64,000 nucleotides of DNA from NCBI GenBank assembly GCA_029547805.1, contig JAKPOP010000006.1, positions 1 to 64,000 of the forward strand, read 5' to 3'. The DNA comes from Deltaproteobacteria bacterium (GTDB lineage Bacteria; Myxococcota_A; UBA9042; DTJE01). This document shows positions 33,418-42,504 of the stretch, piece after piece. Numbering within the stretch: position 1 is the first letter of the stretch; every line of letters starts with the position of its first letter. Below the pieces are notes generated by a model. It did no database searches. It was given only the letters and a program-made list of their open reading frames with translations, and was not told the DNA's origin. A program made the position numbers and the translations under genes.

Positions 33418-34911
33418 TCAGAGGGAATCCCGGACCAGCCACAGGCGCCACCAGGCCGTTCCCGGGGTTCCCGGCGGGAGGCCCTCGGGTCGTTCCCGCT
33501 CCAGCACCAGGGCGCCGAAGAATCTTGCCTGGGAGTCCAGGTCCGCCGCGACGGCCTCTGCCACGTCGAATCGCGACGGGGGGAACCGGGCAGGGGATCG
33601 GGGAAGGATCTCCCGGATGGTCCACCCGTCGTCCTTGCGGACCGCCAGGCGAGGACCTCCCGCCGATGCGCCATTGGCCCCGGCCCCAGGCAGGCGGGCC
33701 AGGTCGAGCCACGAGACCGCCCAGCGACCCGAGGCGGTGGTCAGGATGCGAGGGGCTCCACCGGTCCAGCGGTCGGTGTCTCCGCGCCAGATGCCGTTGC
33801 GGTCCGCCACCGTCTCCCGCCGCCAGGTCGACCCCGAGGGGCGCCAGGCCAGGTCCAGCCGAAGGAATTGCCAGAGGCCCTGGTCCAGCACCTCGACGTG
33901 TCGGTGGGCCAGCAGGGGCATGTCGTAGGACCCCAGGGCCAGGTGGGCCTGGTCCAGCAGGACCCCGTCCTCGGTCTTCGGGAGGGCCTGCTCCGTCTGC
34001 CAGGCATGGTCGGTCATCGCCGCCCAGGTCAGCCCGTCGTCCTGGACCACGACGACATGCAGCGAACCGTCGGAGCCAAAGGCGAAGGATGCGCGATCGA
34101 GGTCCGAGAGGAACGGTGCCGGAGGCACCCGAGTCACGGTCCAGGCCCCCTGCACGAGGCGCAGGTGGACCAGGGGGGTGCCCTGGGTTCCCAGGTCCGC
34201 CCGGACCAGCAGGTCCAGTCCTCCGCCCCGGTCCTCTCCGATCGAAACCGGGTCCAGCCGGACCGGGTCCGCTCCCAGGGGCGTCTGGAGGTCCCACAGC
34301 ACCGGAGCCGGGGCCATCGTCCCGTCCGGTCGGGGCACCCACTGGATCAGCCGGGGTTCCTCGTCGGAGAGGCGCCAGACCCGAGGCTCGCAGGTCCCCT
34401 CGGAGAAGGTGATCCAGGCGGCGATCGGCGGCGGAAGGGTCTGGCCGACCGCGCTGGCCAGGTACCAGCGGGGACCCGGTGCCGAGTCCCAGGGGCGAGC
34501 CTCCTGGAGGACCAGGCTGTAGTCCCAGGTCCCGTCGGGTCGAGGCATCAGATTCCGGAAGACCCAGGCCAGGGTCCCGCACGGAGAGACCTGGAGAGGG
34601 CGCAGGAAGCCTCCTCGGGGGTCCAGGGGCAACCGGGGATCGCCCTCGAAGACCCCCAGGTCGTCGGGAACCTGGGTCTCGAGGAGGAGCACTGGCTCCC
34701 GGCCCGTGGCCGGCAGATCGGGGCCCGCGGCATCGGTTCCATCCAGGGTGGGAACGGGGTCCTCCCCTTCGGGGACATCGGCGGCCTCCGGTGATCCCGG
34801 GTCCGGGGAGGGATCCGCGACACCGGGGTCCGGTTCCGGAGAACCAGCGGGAGACCCGCAACAGGGAATCCACCCGATTGCGAGGACCAGGGCCAGGACT
34901 CGTCGCGTCAT
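33418..34911 (-). CDS. Lipoprotein of unknown function, beta-rich
   Basis: Protein of 497 residues with a signal ending 'GWIPCCGSP', so Cys17 or Cys18 is lipidated. A Pro/Asp/Glu linker runs to about residue 65. The body is rich in short beta-like runs ('LHVVVVQDDGLTWAAM', 'LLVRADLGTQGTPLVHLRL', 'GRWAVSWLDLARL') suggesting a propeller built from BNR-like blades, but no sequence motif settles it. It is the last gene of a minus-strand operon, 17 bases after the GH2 gene. It may help that enzyme bind a substrate, which is inference from position only. Confidence 0.7.
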   Translation of the reverse strand: MTRRVLALVLAIGWIPCCGSPAGSPEPDPGVADPSPDPGSPEAADVPEGEDPVPTLDGTDAAGPDLPATGREPVLLLETQVPDDLGVFEGDPRLPLDPRGGFLRPLQVSPCGTLAWVFRNLMPRPDGTWDYSLVLQEARPWDSAPGPRWYLASAVGQTLPPPIAAWITFSEGTCEPRVWRLSDEEPRLIQWVPRPDGTMAPAPVLWDLQTPLGADPVRLDPVSIGEDRGGGLDLLVRADLGTQGTPLVHLRLVQGAWTVTRVPPAPFLSDLDRASFAFGSDGSLHVVVVQDDGLTWAAMTDHAWQTEQALPKTEDGVLLDQAHLALGSYDMPLLAHRHVEVLDQGLWQFLRLDLAWRPSGSTWRRETVADRNGIWRGDTDRWTGGAPRILTTASGRWAVSWLDLARLPGAGANGASAGGPRLAVRKDDGWTIREILPRSPARFPPSRFDVAEAVAADLDSQARFFGALVLERERPEGLPPGTPGTAWWRLWLVRDSL

Positions 34912-34928
34912 GGACACCTCGGCCAGCC

Positions 34929-37694
34929 TCAGGGGGCCACGCTGGACACCTCGAGGGGGAGCAGGTGACGGCCCCCCCGGGAGAAGAAGACCATCAGCCC
35001 CCCTCCCGTTCCCTTCAACGCAAGATCCCCGCCTTCCTGGATGGTCTGGGAGCCCAGGTCCAGGGTCTGGACCTCCCCGTAGGCCCCCTTCAGGGTGCTG
35101 GCGGCGTGGATCCACGACAGGACGCCCCGGTGGTCGTTCCGGGCCGGGGGCAGGTCCCCCGTGGCGACCCGTTGCCCGTTCCACCAGGCCTCCATCCGTG
35201 CCCCCTCCAGGTCTTTCGATCCGGTCTGGGACATCCGGGGGTCGTAGGCAGAGAACTCGCCGGTGAGGCGGAACCGGCCGCTTCGTTCCCGGATCCCACC
35301 CAGGTCCCACAGGGAGAAATGGATCGCGCAGAACCCCTCGCACCAGCAGGCGCTGGCCATGCAGCCCCCGACGCCCTCGACCCAGGTGTTCCACGGGTTC
35401 AGGAACAGGTGCCCCGTCTCCGGGAGCGGGTCCCCGCCGTCGGATACCAGATAGAGGGCATTGCGGGCCACGACGGCCCCGGAGGACCAGGCCTCGGCCT
35501 CCAGCACGTGGATTCCACGGCCCTCGGGAAAGGAGCCGGTGGCCGACTCCAGCGGCGTCACCCCCGGTCCACAGAGGTCCCCGGCGACCTCCCAGGTCTG
35601 GACCTCCCGGCTGTCGTCGCGGCTCCGGATCCGGAAGGTCACCCGGTCAATCCGCGTCTCCCGGAGCGTCGAGAAGGCCACCGGGACGGTGAAAGGACTG
35701 GCGGGTGCCCCCACGAGGCCCGGTTCCTGGCCCAGGACCAGATAGGGGTCGCCGAAGAGGTCCCGGAGGGAGAGCCCCAGTTCGTCCAGGCCGAAGTCCT
35801 TGGGCCGCCGGTCGAAGGTCCGCAGGCCGTTGTGCTCCCATTCGACGTCGTAGGCCTCGGTGAAGACGTAGCCCGACAGCGAGGGGCTCGATCGGAGGAC
35901 GTTGAGGATGCCGTGGAACAACCACCCGTGGTCCCCCCGGGTGTCGTCGGCCCCAAGGCCCCCGAACTCGGTGTTCAGGAAGGGCTCGCCCGCCCAGGTG
36001 CCGCCGCCCCTCCGGAGGCCCTCCCCCCCGTAGGTCATCGCTCCCTCCAGCAGGTCCAGCAGGTCCTTCCAGAAGGGGATCGAAGCGGAGTAGAAGTGCC
36101 AGGTGGCCAGGTCCGAGTCCACGTGACCGTCGGTCAGGGTGGCGGAGTTGTCCTCGACCGGACGGGTCGGGTCCTGTTCCCGAGCCCTCGCCACGCGATC
36201 CCGCAGAAAACCGATGCCTTCGTCGCCGGACCAGAAGGGGGGATCCATCAACCCCCAGGCCTCGTTGAAGAGGGTCCACCAGAGGATGGAGGGGTGGTTG
36301 CGGTCCCGGTCCAGCATCGCCTGCCAGAGGCGATCCCAGGCCGGGACCCAGGGGGCGTCCGGGAGGGCCCCGGCCGTCGGGGGCGGGGAGGGCAGGTCGG
36401 CGATCACCCCGATCCCCAGGGAATCGGCCAGGGCCAGCACCCGGGGCTCCTCGGGCTTCAGGTGCAGGCGCACCGCGTTGAATCCCGCATCCAGGAGGGC
36501 CCGCATGTCCGACCTGCGGCGATCCAGGCTCGCGGCGGCGAGGAGTCCGTCGGGGTCCCATGCCTGGTCCAGGACCGCCCTGACGTAGAGGGGGCGGTCG
36601 TTGATCCACAGGACGTCCGCTGCAGGCGGGAGGGTCCGGTCTCCCGACGCCGGAATCGATCGTCGGGACAGGCGCCGGGTCCCGAGGTAGCCCTCCACCC
36701 GGTCGGTTCCCGAGGCCGACGAGACCTCGATGCGCCAGGTCGCCAGGCACGGCGAGTCGGGGTCCCACTCGTCCTCCGGGGGCAGCGTCAGGGACAGAAC
36801 GACCTCTCCCGTTCCGGGCCCATCGGGTGCCGGTTCCAGGGTTGCCGACGTCCCGATCTGACCTGCGCACGGCACGGGGCAGGCATCCAGGCAACGCCAG
36901 GCCAGTCGGACCGTGATGGGGCCGGGGGCGCCCGTCACCAGACCCCGCAAGTCCACCTTGCCCGGGGCCGTGGCGGGCTCCTGGACGATCCGTGACAGCC
37001 AGGTGTCGGGGCGCCAGGACAGGGCGACGTCCTGCCAGATACCCCCGGCGCAGGAGTACCAGGCGCCGCCCTGCTTGCCGGTCAGGGAGGCAGGATCCTC
37101 GTCGCAGCGGTCCTCGACCTCGAGGACGAGGTGGAACGATCCTCCGGGACGCGCCCATCGAGTCACGTCGATCTCGAAGGGGTCGTATCCCCCTTCATGG
37201 CTCCCCGCCAGGACCCCGTCCACGAAGACCCGGCACCGCCAGTCCACTGCCCCGAACCGCACCAGGGACGTCCCGACCGGGCTCCAGTCCGCGGGGACCT
37301 CGACCCGGCGGGCATACCAGGCCTTTCCACGCCAGGTTCGGCGGATCGCCTCGGTTCCCCCCTGGAGGCTTCCTCCCTCCGGTGGGCGGGACCCCTGTCC
37401 CGAGAGGGCCGACCCCCAGGGATAGGGCACTTCGATGGTCTGCTGCAGCCGCTGGACGTTCTCCGGCAGGTGCCAGCCCCCGACCTCCCCGGTCCCGTCG
37501 GGGTCCCGGTCGAAGGCCCAGGTCCCGTTCAGGAGGACCTCCTGGAGCCGATGGAAGGACGGGTCCCAGGACTGGAAGTCCAGCGCAGCGGGGGCCTCGA
37601 GGGGCGCTGGTTCCTCCGGGGAGCCCGTCTCGCGGCAGCCCGGCGACCCGGCCAGCCAGGGAAGGCAGAACGGAATCCATCGATGGACCCTCAT
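34929..37694 (-). CDS. Exported glycoside hydrolase family 2 enzyme (beta-glycosidase)
   Basis: Protein of 921 residues with an N-terminal signal ending near Cys20 ('AGSPGC'), a weak lipobox. The N-terminal jelly roll ('WYARRVEVPADW', 'VFVDGVLAGSHEGGYDPFEIDVT'), an immunoglobulin-like part and the TIM barrel of GH2 follow in order. Glu478 in 'LFNEAWG' is the acid/base and Glu576 in 'NTEFGG' the nucleophile, spaced 98 residues apart as in this family. The C-terminal ~200 residues are beta-rich. Substrate is likely a beta-galactoside, glucuronide or mannoside; the sequence alone does not say. It lies 19 bases after the thioesterase and 17 before a lipoprotein, so the three look like one operon. 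Confidence 0.82.
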   Translation of the reverse strand: MRVHRWIPFCLPWLAGSPGCRETGSPEEPAPLEAPAALDFQSWDPSFHRLQEVLLNGTWAFDRDPDGTGEVGGWHLPENVQRLQQTIEVPYPWGSALSGQGSRPPEGGSLQGGTEAIRRTWRGKAWYARRVEVPADWSPVGTSLVRFGAVDWRCRVFVDGVLAGSHEGGYDPFEIDVTRWARPGGSFHLVLEVEDRCDEDPASLTGKQGGAWYSCAGGIWQDVALSWRPDTWLSRIVQEPATAPGKVDLRGLVTGAPGPITVRLAWRCLDACPVPCAGQIGTSATLEPAPDGPGTGEVVLSLTLPPEDEWDPDSPCLATWRIEVSSASGTDRVEGYLGTRRLSRRSIPASGDRTLPPAADVLWINDRPLYVRAVLDQAWDPDGLLAAASLDRRRSDMRALLDAGFNAVRLHLKPEEPRVLALADSLGIGVIADLPSPPPTAGALPDAPWVPAWDRLWQAMLDRDRNHPSILWWTLFNEAWGLMDPPFWSGDEGIGFLRDRVARAREQDPTRPVEDNSATLTDGHVDSDLATWHFYSASIPFWKDLLDLLEGAMTYGGEGLRRGGGTWAGEPFLNTEFGGLGADDTRGDHGWLFHGILNVLRSSPSLSGYVFTEAYDVEWEHNGLRTFDRRPKDFGLDELGLSLRDLFGDPYLVLGQEPGLVGAPASPFTVPVAFSTLRETRIDRVTFRIRSRDDSREVQTWEVAGDLCGPGVTPLESATGSFPEGRGIHVLEAEAWSSGAVVARNALYLVSDGGDPLPETGHLFLNPWNTWVEGVGGCMASACWCEGFCAIHFSLWDLGGIRERSGRFRLTGEFSAYDPRMSQTGSKDLEGARMEAWWNGQRVATGDLPPARNDHRGVLSWIHAASTLKGAYGEVQTLDLGSQTIQEGGDLALKGTGGGLMVFFSRGGRHLLPLEVSSVAP

Positions 37695-37713
37695 GGTCGG
37701 CTCCCGGTGGCGT

Positions 37714-38190
37714 TCACCAGCGGCCAAAGGCGGCGTGTTCCGGACCCACGGCCACGAAGGTTCCCCGGCCCGTGGCGGTCCTCTGGCCGGCGGCCCAGAG
37801 GTCGCACTCGACGGTGGCCCGGTCGGGCCGGGCCTCGACCACCCGGGCCACCAGGGTCACCGGTCCCTGCCGGGCGGGCGTCGGTCGCCGCAGGTGGACC
37901 TGGAACTCCAGGGTCACTGTGGTGGGCGGCCGTTCCCGCCCGTCCCGTTGCATGAGGTGCCACGCGGCGGTCCAGTTCATGTGGCAGTCCATCAAGGTGC
38001 CGATGATGCCGCCGTTCAGGAAGCCCTCGAAGGCCTCGTGGAACGGCTCCGGGGCAAACTCGCAGACGACCTCGTCTCCCCGCGGGATGCTCCGGATGTG
38101 CAGCCCCCTTGGATTGGCCGGCCCGCAGCCGAAACAGACCCCCTCTGGCGCGTAGCGTTCCTGAAGACTGGGTTCCTGGCGGTCGGTCAT
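37714..38190 (-). CDS. Hotdog-fold thioesterase (PaaI-like)
   Basis: Protein of 158 residues. The 'CFGCGPANPRGLHI' N-terminus and 'EGFLNGGIIGTLMDCHMNWTA' mid-segment are the hallmark of PaaI-type hotdog acyl-CoA thioesterases; 'GG' and the following Asp lie at the active site. 'PVTLVARVVEARPDRATVECDLW' is the closing sheet. The substrate is unknown. The ATG at 38190 is chosen over an in-frame TTG 30 bases upstream because the family N-terminus fits. It starts a minus-strand trio with the GH2 enzyme and a lipoprotein. Confidence 0.82.
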   Translation of the reverse strand: MTDRQEPSLQERYAPEGVCFGCGPANPRGLHIRSIPRGDEVVCEFAPEPFHEAFEGFLNGGIIGTLMDCHMNWTAAWHLMQRDGRERPPTTVTLEFQVHLRRPTPARQGPVTLVARVVEARPDRATVECDLWAAGQRTATGRGTFVAVGPEHAAFGRW

Positions 38191-38553
38191 GGATCGATCC
38201 CACGTCGAGGGACAGTGCAACCTTCCCCTGGACCGGCCCGGAGGTCAAGGCCCCGGGGGGCCTGGGCGCCCCCGTCGGACCGAGGTCCTCCAGGTCCAGG
38301 TTCCTCCAGGACATTCGCCTTGTGGTCCGTGGCGGTCGCCGCGCCCGGGGCCAGCCGAATCGGGGGCCCGCCGGGAGGTGACGGGACGGGCTGGGGCCCG
38401 CCCGTCAGCCGGTTTCCCGGGGGCCGTCCGAAGCAGAAATTCGTGGGGAAGACCCCGGTTTGACAGGTCCGCAGGAACTTCGGGAATTGACTTTGGTGGA
38501 TCGCTTCGGATAAACCCGGACCAGATTTGTATGGAATCTGACGGGAGGGCCCC
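38191..38553. other. Divergent intergenic region before cydA
   Basis: This 363-base gap separates the thioesterase (minus) from cydA (plus). Its right end holds the cydA promoter and a GGGAGGG ribosome binding site. The rest shows no credible gene and no recognisable RNA. No clear palindromic oxygen-regulator site stands out by eye, though the length leaves room for one. Confidence 0.5.
38487..38514 (+). promoter_or_regulatory. Candidate promoter for cydAB
   Basis: TTGACT (38487-38492) and GATAAA (38509-38514) are 16 bases apart in an AT-richer patch. A start near 38521 would give a leader of about 33 bases ending in the GGGAGGG site before the ATG at 38554. Read by eye. Confidence 0.5.
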
Positions 38554-39879
38554 ATGGATGCGGAGTGGTTGGCCAGAATCCAGTTCGCGCTCACGATCGG
38601 GATCCACTTCCTGTTCCCGCCCCTGTCCATCGGCCTGGCCTGGCTGCTGGTCGTGGTCGAGGGCCTGGCCTGGAGGCGCCGGGACCCGGTCTGGGAGTCC
38701 GCCGGGCGCTTCTTCGGCAAGGTCCTGGCCCTCACCTTCGGGGTGGGGGTGGCGACCGGCATCGTGATGGAGTTCCAGTTCGGGACCAACTGGAGCCGCT
38801 ACTCCACCTTCGTCGGGGACATCTTCGGGGCTCCCCTGGCCGCCGAGGGGGTCTTCGCCTTCTTCCTGGAATCGGTCTTCCTGGGACTCTACCTGTTTGG
38901 CCGGGGACGGGTCTCCCGGGGCCTGCACTGGTTCTCGATCCTGATGGTCGCCGTGGGTGCCACGCTGTCTGCCTTCTGGATCCTGGTCGCGAACTCGTGG
39001 CAGCAGACCCCCGCGGGGTTCGAGGTCCGGGAGGGCAGGGCGGTGCTGACCTCCTTCTCGGAGGCGGTGTTCAATCCCTCGATGTGGGTGCGGTTCTTCC
39101 ACACGATGGACGCGGCCCTGATCGCCGGGGCCTTCGCGATGGCGGGCATCGCGGCCCTCTGGCGGATCCGGGAGCAGGGCGGGGAGGTGGCGGCCCGGAC
39201 GCTGCGCGTCGGCATCGCCGCGGGGCTCCTCTTCGCGGTGCTGGCCGTCTTCCCCACGGGCCACGAACACGCCCGGCAGGTGGCCCGGACCCAGCCCGAG
39301 AAGTTCGCCGCCATCGAAGGCCTGTACGAGACCCAGACCGGGGCCCCCCTCGTCCTCTTCGCCCTTCCCCACCGGGAGCCGCCGACCCTCAAGGCGAAGA
39401 TCGAGATCCCGAGCCTGACATCCTGGATGGCCTTCGGGGATCCGGAAGCCGAGATCCAGGGAATCGATCGGTTCCCGGCCAACGAGATCCCGCCGCTCTG
39501 GATGACCTTCGTGAGTTTCCACAACATGGTGATCCTGGGCATGTGGTTCATCGGGATGATGGCCCTGGGGGCCTTTCTCTGGTGGCGGGGACGCCTGGAC
39601 GGGACCCGCTGGTACCAGTGGCTGCTGGTCGCGTCGGCTCCCCTGCCGCTCGTGGCCTGCCAGTTCGGCTGGGTGGCCGCCGAGGTCGGGCGCCAGCCCT
39701 GGGCCGTGTACCGACTGCTCCGGACCGCCGATGCCTACAGCGTCACCGTGGGGGTCCCGGAACTGGTCTTCTCGATTGTCCTGTTGGGGGGCATCGGTGC
39801 TCTGCTGATCGGGTTGTACCTGTTCCTGCTGAACCGGCAGGTCGCCAGGGGACCGGAGTCGGTCCAGGAGGTGCCATGA
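38554..39879 (+). CDS. cydA: Cytochrome bd ubiquinol oxidase subunit I
   Basis: Quinol-oxidising, heme-bearing subunit of a terminal oxidase in the inner membrane. The 441-residue protein keeps heme ligands His18 ('TIGIHFLF'), His183 ('FFHTMDAA') and Met325 ('HNMVILG'), plus Glu99 and Glu106 of the proton path. It also has 'VAAEVGRQPW'. At 441 residues it is about 80 shorter than E. coli CydA, because the Q-loop insert is short, so it belongs to the short-Q-loop (CIO-like) type. A strong promoter and ribosome binding site precede it. cydB overlaps its stop by 4 bases. Confidence 0.95.
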   Translation: MDAEWLARIQFALTIGIHFLFPPLSIGLAWLLVVVEGLAWRRRDPVWESAGRFFGKVLALTFGVGVATGIVMEFQFGTNWSRYSTFVGDIFGAPLAAEGVFAFFLESVFLGLYLFGRGRVSRGLHWFSILMVAVGATLSAFWILVANSWQQTPAGFEVREGRAVLTSFSEAVFNPSMWVRFFHTMDAALIAGAFAMAGIAALWRIREQGGEVAARTLRVGIAAGLLFAVLAVFPTGHEHARQVARTQPEKFAAIEGLYETQTGAPLVLFALPHREPPTLKAKIEIPSLTSWMAFGDPEAEIQGIDRFPANEIPPLWMTFVSFHNMVILGMWFIGMMALGAFLWWRGRLDGTRWYQWLLVASAPLPLVACQFGWVAAEVGRQPWAVYRLLRTADAYSVTVGVPELVFSIVLLGGIGALLIGLYLFLLNRQVARGPESVQEVP

Positions 39880-40922
39880 TGGACCTCGCCACGCTGCAGA
39901 CGATCTGGTTCGTGCTGTTCCTGGTCCTGGTGGTGGGCTATGCGGTGCTGGATGGATTCGACCTGGGCATCGGCGCCTTGTCGTTGCTGGAACGGGACCC
40001 GGATCGGCGGGGGCAGCACATGGAGGTGATCGCCCCGGTCTGGGACGGCAACGAGGTCTGGCTGTTGACGGCCGGGGGGGCCCTCTTCGCGGCCTTCCCG
40101 CCGGTCTATGCGACGGTCTTCAGCGGGTTCTACCTGGCCCTGATGCTGCTGCTGGCGGCCCTGATGTTCCGAGGCGTGTCGTTCAAGTTCCGCAATCAGG
40201 TGGACTCGCCGGGCTGGCGGACCTTCTGGGATCGGGCCTTCGGGGTCGGGAGCCTGGTACCGGCACTCCTGTACGGGGTGGCCGTCGGGAACGTGCTCCG
40301 GGGAGTCCCGGTGACGAAGACCGCCGAGGGGTTCGCGTGGCAGGGGTCGTTTCTGGGGCTGCTGAATCCCGAAGCCCTGCTGGTGGGTGTCCTGGGGCTG
40401 GCGATGTTCCTGACCCATGGGGCCCTCTACATGGCCCACAAGGCCCACGGCGAGGCGGCGGCGTCGGCGGCCCGGAAGGCGCCGTGGTTGTGGCTGTCGT
40501 GGCTGGGGCTGTGGGTGCTGGCAACCGGGGTCTCGGCCTGGCGGTCCCCCCATCTCTTCGAGGGCGTGACCACCAACCCCCTCTGGTGGCTTGCGGTCCT
40601 GGCGGCGATGGCGGGGATGATCGGCATCCCCCTGGCGGTTCGGGCCGGTCGATACGGCGTGGCGTTCCTGGCTTCCGGCCTGGCCATCGCGGCCCAGAAC
40701 GGCCTCGCGGCGGTGGGCCTCTTCCCGCGGCTGGTGCCCTCCTCCCTGGATCTCGCCGGGGCGTCCCTGACGATCCACAACGCCTCGTCCTCCCAGCGGA
40801 CGCTGGGGACGATGCTGGTGATCGCCCTGGTGGGGATGCCCCTCGTGGTGGGCTACACCATCGTCGTGTACAGGGTATTCCGGGGCAAGGTCCGGCCCGG
40901 GGAGTACTACGGCAGCCATTGA
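39876..40922 (+). CDS. cydB: Cytochrome bd ubiquinol oxidase subunit II
   Basis: Partner of CydA in the bd oxidase. The 348-residue membrane protein has 'LDGFDLGIGAL' and 'VWDGNEVWLLTAGGALFAAFP' near the N-terminus, which is the diagnostic start of CydB, with about nine membrane segments. Its ATG overlaps the cydA stop (ATGA), so the two are translationally coupled. No cydC/cydD assembly genes or a cydX-like small protein are seen in the window. The reading frame continues upstream through cydA but that part is shadow. Confidence 0.95.
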   Translation: MMDLATLQTIWFVLFLVLVVGYAVLDGFDLGIGALSLLERDPDRRGQHMEVIAPVWDGNEVWLLTAGGALFAAFPPVYATVFSGFYLALMLLLAALMFRGVSFKFRNQVDSPGWRTFWDRAFGVGSLVPALLYGVAVGNVLRGVPVTKTAEGFAWQGSFLGLLNPEALLVGVLGLAMFLTHGALYMAHKAHGEAAASAARKAPWLWLSWLGLWVLATGVSAWRSPHLFEGVTTNPLWWLAVLAAMAGMIGIPLAVRAGRYGVAFLASGLAIAAQNGLAAVGLFPRLVPSSLDLAGASLTIHNASSSQRTLGTMLVIALVGMPLVVGYTIVVYRVFRGKVRPGEYYGSH

Positions 40923-40970
40923 CCCGGCCTTCCGGGGGGCGCCGTCACCGGCCTGGAGGAACCTCCCGCA

Positions 40971-40999
40971 TTGACCGCCGGCCGCGGGGCCAGGATACT
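40971..40999 (+). promoter_or_regulatory. Candidate promoter for the Cys-rich lipoprotein at 41049
   Basis: TTGACC (40971-40976) and GATACT (40994-40999) are 17 bases apart, 49 bases before the ATG. Read by eye. Confidence 0.45.
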
Positions 41000-41048
41000 T
41001 CGCCGGGCTCGACGACGGGCCCGATCGGGGCTCGACAAGGGGGGAGTC

Positions 41049-41819
41049 ATGACCAGGTCCGGATGGTGGATCGGGATCGGAGTGGCGGGGATGCTCGCCT
41101 GCGGGACGGCCGCCGGCCCATCGTTGGACCCGGGTCCGGAAGGCCCCGGATCAGGGGACATCTCGATTCCGGAGGATGCTCCGGCCCCTGGGGACGTCTT
41201 CCGGGATCCGGGTTCCGGGGGCCCCGAGATCCCCGGGGAGGAGAGGGAAGACCCGGGTCTTGATTTCCAGGCGGACGTCCCCGGTGGACCGGATGGTCCG
41301 GCCGAGGACCGGGGATCTGGAAACGACCCTGGCGTGGACTCGTCGGACCCAGGGGTTCCGGATGTCCCTTCCGCCGACGAGGCACCCGATGGACCGCAGG
41401 CGGACCTCCTTGCGGACCCCGGAAACGACGCGCCCGAGGACTCGGGAGGCGGGCCGGCGGAGACGCTGGAACCCTGGACCCAGTGCCGGGAGGACGCTGA
41501 GTGCCAGGCCGTCTTCGGGCCCCAGGCCTGGTGCAACCACGACTTTCCCGGAGGACAGTGCGCCGGATGCGACCCCTACGACCTGGGCCACGAGCGCTGC
41601 ACGCTGCTGGGGCGGTCGGGACTGACCCTGTCGTGCAAGGAGACCGTCCCGAACGTCTGTCTCTTCGACTGTCCCTGCCCCTCGTGGCTCCGGTGCGCCG
41701 ACCTCGGGGACCTCCAGGTCTGCGTGCTCAAGACCTGTCGTGAGGACACGGAGTGCAAGCCGCTGGTGTGCCGCCCCCTGTCCGAGGGGGGCACCTCCTA
41801 CTGCCTGGCTCCGCGCTGA
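41049..41819 (+). CDS. Lipoprotein with acidic linker and small Cys-rich domain
   Basis: Predicted lipoprotein of 256 residues; 'GMLACG' makes Cys18 the anchor. Residues about 20-140 are an Asp/Pro/Gly/Glu-rich linker without structure. The last 110 residues hold a small Cys-rich domain with paired cysteines ('WTQCREDAECQAV', 'GQCAGCDPYDLGHERC', 'CLFDCPCPSWLRC', 'KTCREDTECKPLVC'). The phrase 'CREDxEC' appears twice. This Cys pattern is typical of myxobacterial surface proteins; no function is known. It has a good upstream ribosome binding site (AAGGGGGGAG) and its own promoter. Confidence 0.78.
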   Translation: MTRSGWWIGIGVAGMLACGTAAGPSLDPGPEGPGSGDISIPEDAPAPGDVFRDPGSGGPEIPGEEREDPGLDFQADVPGGPDGPAEDRGSGNDPGVDSSDPGVPDVPSADEAPDGPQADLLADPGNDAPEDSGGGPAETLEPWTQCREDAECQAVFGPQAWCNHDFPGGQCAGCDPYDLGHERCTLLGRSGLTLSCKETVPNVCLFDCPCPSWLRCADLGDLQVCVLKTCREDTECKPLVCRPLSEGGTSYCLAPR

Positions 41820-41826
41820 CCCCGGT

Positions 41827-42456
41827 TCAGAGGGATCGCAGGAAGGCCAGCGAGGCCTCCACGGCCTCCTGCAGGCAGGCATCGTGGGATCGCCCGGAGT
41901 TCCGGGGCGGCTGGAAGGAGTGATCCCCCAGGGTGATCCAGTGCCAGCGGACGGCCGGGGAGAGGGGCAGGGCCTCCACCTCCTCCCGGGACCCGTAGGG
42001 GTCCCGCTCCCCCTGGACGATCAGGGCGGGGGTCTCCAGGGCCTGGAGGTGTTCGATGCGCAGTCGGTCCGGCCGCCCCGGGGCGTGGAACGGATAGCCG
42101 AGGCACAGCAGTCCCCGGACCCGGGCCGCATCGGCCACCAGGCTCGCGATCCGCCCGCCCATCGACTTGCCGCCGATGATCAGGCGTTCCGGCGGGCCCA
42201 GTTCGTCAATGACCGCCAGCCAGGTCTCCCGGAGCACCGGCAGCGGGTCCGGGGGGCGCCGAATCCCGTCCAGTCGCTGGCGGGCCATGTAGGGGAACTC
42301 GAACCGGGCGACCGTGAGGCCGCCGGCGGCGATGCCCCCGGCGATGGCCTCCAGGAACGGGGAATCGACGGGGTTTCCGGCGCCGTGGGTCAGGATGACG
42401 ACCCGAGGGGCATCCCGGGGACCGTCGAACCGGATCTCAGGACGGGGTGTGGTCAT
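41827..42456 (-). CDS. Small alpha/beta hydrolase (KANL3/Tex30-like)
   Basis: Protein of 209 residues with a catalytic triad: nucleophile Ser in 'IGGKSMGGRIAS', acid in 'QGERDPYGS' and His in 'LGDHSFQ'. 'LTHGAGNPVDSPF' is the oxyanion strand, all typical of the KANL3/Tex30 hydrolase-like family. The substrate is unknown. The ATG at 42456 has AGGAGA upstream. It follows the EutL-EutT gene by 48 bases on the same strand, so it may be the last gene of the eut operon, though a link is not proven. Confidence 0.78.
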   Translation of the reverse strand: MTTPRPEIRFDGPRDAPRVVILTHGAGNPVDSPFLEAIAGGIAAGGLTVARFEFPYMARQRLDGIRRPPDPLPVLRETWLAVIDELGPPERLIIGGKSMGGRIASLVADAARVRGLLCLGYPFHAPGRPDRLRIEHLQALETPALIVQGERDPYGSREEVEALPLSPAVRWHWITLGDHSFQPPRNSGRSHDACLQEAVEASLAFLRSL

Positions 42457-42504
42457 CGGGTCCGGTCTCCTGGAGACGGGTTGTCCGGGGCCCACCGGGA
42501 GGGG

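Noticed and set aside
38565-40922. One long frame appearing to fuse cydA and cydB
   Set aside because: The cydA part is out of frame. CydB starts at 39876 with its family N-terminus.
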